Assembly (NCBI RefSeq): GCF_000963695.1
Contig: NZ_LAJX01000055.1
Coordinates: 1-41,895, forward strand
DNA from: Methylocucumis oryzae
GTDB lineage: Bacteria; Pseudomonadota; Gammaproteobacteria; Methylococcales; Methylomonadaceae
Length of the DNA: 41,895 bases
Reading direction: 5' to 3'
The notes under the pieces: generated by a model
What the model was told of the DNA's origin: nothing
Databases searched by the model: none
What the model saw: only the letters and a program-made list of their open reading frames with translations
Translations under genes and position numbers: made by a program
Shown: one piece after another, positions 39,208-41,895 of the stretch
Position numbering within the stretch: the first letter of the stretch is position 1
Layout of the letters: each line of letters starts with the position of its first letter

Positions 39208-40764
39208 TTAATGGCGGAAATGACGAATGCCGGTAAACACCATAGCGATATTATGCTCATTGGCAGCATCAATGACTTCTTGATCGCGGATAGAGCCACC
39301 TGGATGAATAATCGCGCTAACACCGACTTCAGCAGCGGCATCGACGCCATCTCTAAACGGTAAAAAGGCATCGGATGCCATCGCCGAGCCTTGAACCGTT
39401 AAACCTTGGTCTAACGCTTTAATACCAGCAATTTTTGCTGAATAGACGCGGCTCATTTGCCCTGCGCCTATACCTATTGTGCGGCTGTTTTTACCGTAAA
39501 CAATGGCATTGGATTTGACATATTTTGCGACTTTCCAAGCGAACAACATATCCGCTAATTCTTGCTCGCTAGGTTGTCTGCGACTGACAACGGTAAGCTG
39601 ATTGGTATGCAGTTCAGCAATATCCATATCTTGTACTAATAAACCACCGTTTACGCGTTTATAATCCAGGCACGCTATATTATTTGTCCAGACGCCGCAG
39701 GCTAAAACACGTACATTAGGTTTAGCGGCTAAGATGGTGCTGGCTTCAGCGCTGACTGTGGGTGCAATAAGGACTTCAACAAATTGCCGTTCAATAATCG
39801 CGCTAGCCGTGATTGCGTCGAGTTCCTGGTTAAACGCAATAATACCGCCGAAGGCTGAAGTCGGGTCGGTTTGGTAGGCTAAATTATACGCGCTGAGTAA
39901 ATTATCGGCTTCGGCAACGCCACACGGGTTGGCATGTTTAACAATGACGCAACACGGTTTAGCGCTAAAGGCTTTTACACAAGCTAAAGCGGCATCGGCA
40001 TCGGCGATATTGTTATACGATAATTCTTTACCTTGTAATTGCTGGGCGGCGGCTAGCGTGCCTGGTGTTGGGTTGGTTTCTTGATAAAACGCGGCGTGTT
40101 GATGGGGGTTTTCGCCATAGCGTAAGCTTTGTTTTAATGAAAATGGCAAGGTTAACTGTTCAGGGAAAACTTGGCCGTTAACTTGACATAAATACGCCGC
40201 GATTTGGCTGTCGTAATGCGCGGTATGCGCAAAACCTTTTAACGCTAAGTTAAGTCGGGTTTGCTCACTTAGCTGTTTATCGTTATCAGCTAATTCGCTG
40301 AGGATAGAGGCATAGTCATTGACATCAACAACGACGGCAACATGAGCGTGATTTTTAGCTGCAGCTCTTAACATAGTAGGCCCGCCTATATCGATGTTTT
40401 CTATCGCATCGGCGAAACTACAGTCAGGTTTAGCAATAGTTGCCGCAAATGGATATAAATTGACGACGACTAAATCAATCGCTTGTATTTGATGGCTTTG
40501 CATAGCCTCATCATCAATACCGCGTCGACCTAAAATGCCGCCATGAATTTTAGGGTGTAAGGTTTTGATTCTGCCATCCATTAGCTCAGGAAAACCGGTG
40601 TAATCGGATACCTCAATAACAGGGACAGCGTGTTCGGCGAGTAGCTTAGCAGTGCCGCCGGTTGATAACAGCTCAATGCCTAATTCGCTTAGCGCGCGGC
40701 TAAAGTCAATAATACCAGTTTTATCGGAGACGCTGATTAAAGCGCGGGTAATGGTTTGCTTCAT
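39208..40764 (-). CDS. purH: Bifunctional AICAR formyltransferase / IMP cyclohydrolase
   Basis: PurH completes IMP synthesis, using 10-formyl-THF. The 518-residue protein starts with the MGS-like cyclohydrolase domain ([46 protein letters not shown]-type region). The transformylase follows with [15 protein letters not shown], catalytic [12 protein letters not shown] and [13 protein letters not shown]. It is intact and in an operon with purD; fis lies 47 nt upstream. Confidence 0.97.
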   Translation of the reverse strand: MKQTITRALISVSDKTGIIDFSRALSELGIELLSTGGTAKLLAEHAVPVIEVSDYTGFPELMDGRIKTLHPKIHGGILGRRGIDDEAMQSHQIQAIDLVVVNLYPFAATIAKPDCSFADAIENIDIGGPTMLRAAAKNHAHVAVVVDVNDYASILSELADNDKQLSEQTRLNLALKGFAHTAHYDSQIAAYLCQVNGQVFPEQLTLPFSLKQSLRYGENPHQHAAFYQETNPTPGTLAAAQQLQGKELSYNNIADADAALACVKAFSAKPCCVIVKHANPCGVAEADNLLSAYNLAYQTDPTSAFGGIIAFNQELDAITASAIIERQFVEVLIAPTVSAEASTILAAKPNVRVLACGVWTNNIACLDYKRVNGGLLVQDMDIAELHTNQLTVVSRRQPSEQELADMLFAWKVAKYVKSNAIVYGKNSRTIGIGAGQMSRVYSAKIAGIKALDQGLTVQGSAMASDAFLPFRDGVDAAAEVGVSAIIHPGGSIRDQEVIDAANEHNIAMVFTGIRHFRH

Positions 40765-40811
40765 GAGTTAAAGAATAGAAACGAGAGAAGAGTTAACAAG
40801 GTTTGTTTGCG

Positions 40812-41066
40812 TTATTGCGACAAACCATAAAATTCCATTTTTTTGCGCAACGTACTTCGGCTTAAGCCAAGCACTTTCGCTGCTTTGGTTTGATTATAAC
40901 CGGAATGGGCGAGCGCAGCTTCCAATAATGGCTTTTCCACTTCGCCAATCACTAACGCATGTAAATCGACTGCATCATGATCGCTAAGCTGAGCAAAATA
41001 AATTTCCATGCGCTCTTTCACATACAGAGATAAAGGTATAGGGATGTTTTGTTTCGCTGTTTCCAT
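40812..41066 (-). CDS. fis: Fis-family nucleoid protein
   Basis: Fis bends DNA, shapes the nucleoid and activates stable-RNA promoters. The 84-residue protein has the C-terminal helix-turn-helix GYNQTKAAKVLGLSRSTLRK and the preceding dimer helices (EVEKPLLEAALAHS). It is a little shorter than E. coli Fis (98). It follows dusB by 10 nt, the usual dusB-fis operon. Confidence 0.95.
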   Translation of the reverse strand: METAKQNIPIPLSLYVKERMEIYFAQLSDHDAVDLHALVIGEVEKPLLEAALAHSGYNQTKAAKVLGLSRSTLRKKMEFYGLSQ

Positions 41067-41076
41067 AATAGGCAGT

Positions 41077-41895
41077 TTAGAGGTTTGTTAATGAATCAAA
41101 CGCATAAAGCACACGGCCAATTTGCTCAGCCGGTGTTTCAGCTTGGTTTATTAAAGCCAGGCATGTATTCGGCTGCTTAAAGGCTTGGGCTAAATACCAA
41201 GCAATATGTTTACGAGCGATTCTGACAGCGGTTAAATCACCATAAAATCGATAAAGTTCTTCTAAATGCTGGAGTAGAACGCTTTTTACTGAGTCTGACT
41301 TAGGCGGCGGCAGCGTAGTGCCTGTCGCTAGCAAGTGCGCGATTTGTTGAAATAACCAAGGGTTACCGCGTGCTGCCCTGCCTATCATAATCGCATCTGC
41401 ACCGGTGTCCTGCAATACCTGTCTAGCGATTTCTGGGCTAGTAATGTCACCATTAGCAATCACAGGTATGTTAACGGTTTGCTTAATTAACGTAACGGTT
41501 TCATGCTCTGCATGGCCTTCAAATTTACACGCGCGAGTTCGACCATGAACGGTTAAAGCAGCGATACCGGCTTGCTCAGCTAGTTGGGCAATGGTCACTG
41601 CGTTTTTATTCTGTTTATCCCAGCCGGTACGGATTTTCAGCGTGACAGGTACCGGCACGGCATTCACCACGGCGTCTAAAATGCGTTTGACTAACTCTTC
41701 ATCACGAAGCAATGCGGAGCCAGCCGCGACCGAGCATACTTTTTTTCGCCGGACAACCCATATTGATGTCAATAATGTGTGCACCCCGCGCAACATTGAT
41801 TTTGGCAGCCTCAGCCATTTGTCTAGGATTTGTTCCTAGTATTTGAACTGAGCGAATACCGTCTTCACCTGCATAATCGCATTTTAATAAGGTAC
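41077..41895 (-). CDS. dusB: tRNA-dihydrouridine synthase B (5' end outside window, frameshifted)
   Basis: DusB reduces uridine in tRNA D-loops using FMN. Seen: [36 protein letters not shown] with the catalytic cysteine, [25 protein letters not shown] and [13 protein letters not shown]. One extra base in the T7 run 41740-41746 breaks the frame at CPAKK-VCSV. The frame remains open to the right edge, so the start codon lies beyond it. It heads the fis operon. Confidence 0.93.

Overview
The window reads as chromosome of a gammaproteobacterium, most likely a methanotroph-type lineage (Methylococcales). The gene content and orders aas-lplT, pyrG-kdsA-eno-ftsB, mutY/yggX, xseB-ispA and dusB-fis-purH-purD are classic gammaproteobacterial arrangements. 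The formate-tetrahydrofolate ligase, a periplasmic multicopper oxidase and the repeat types fit a methylotroph, but the order-level guess is inference; no methane or methanol oxidation gene is present.

Layout. 1-5400: phospholipid repair pair (aas, lplT), a cNMP/GGDEF signalling gene, a TetR regulator and tRNA-Asp. 5492-8207: polA. 8210-12900: an accessory, visibly AT-richer block with a helicase carrying a possible N-terminal HEPN nuclease motif, a HicA/HicB pair and a HepT/MntA pair, i.e. three toxin- or defence-like modules side by side. 13000-18500: winged-helix protein, POT peptide transporter, low-molecular-weight phosphatase, dienelactone hydrolase, cupin and fhs. 18600-25240: a small secreted protein, pyrG, kdsA, a Uma2 remnant, an unknown gene, eno, ftsB and a sulfotransferase-like gene. 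25300-35260: a MutY-YggX fusion, a 2-Cys peroxiredoxin, an AP2-like protein, a large Hsp70-family protein, an outer-membrane barrel protein, a membrane-anchored multicopper oxidase, then a repeat-rich 520-bp spacer. 35263-41895: ispG, ispA, xseB, purD, purH, fis and dusB (dusB runs off the right edge).

Two features cut across the window. First, at least twelve genes are broken by single-base length changes, mostly one extra base in an A, T or C run. Many of them are essential (polA, pyrG, kdsA, eno, ispA), so I annotate each as one reconstructed gene and regard sequencing or consensus error as the leading explanation. Second, a family of non-coding inverted-repeat elements occurs three times (4350-4581, 16702-16787, 26730-26863). 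Two copies are flanked by perfect 8-bp target duplications, so this is a transposed MITE-like element. One copy landed in the overlapping stop codons of two convergent genes and left both intact.

The best candidates for something undescribed are the HEPN-helicase gene (8500-11229) with its structured leader, the MITE family, and the multicopper oxidase with its type 1 copper motif in the first domain and a C-terminal membrane anchor.
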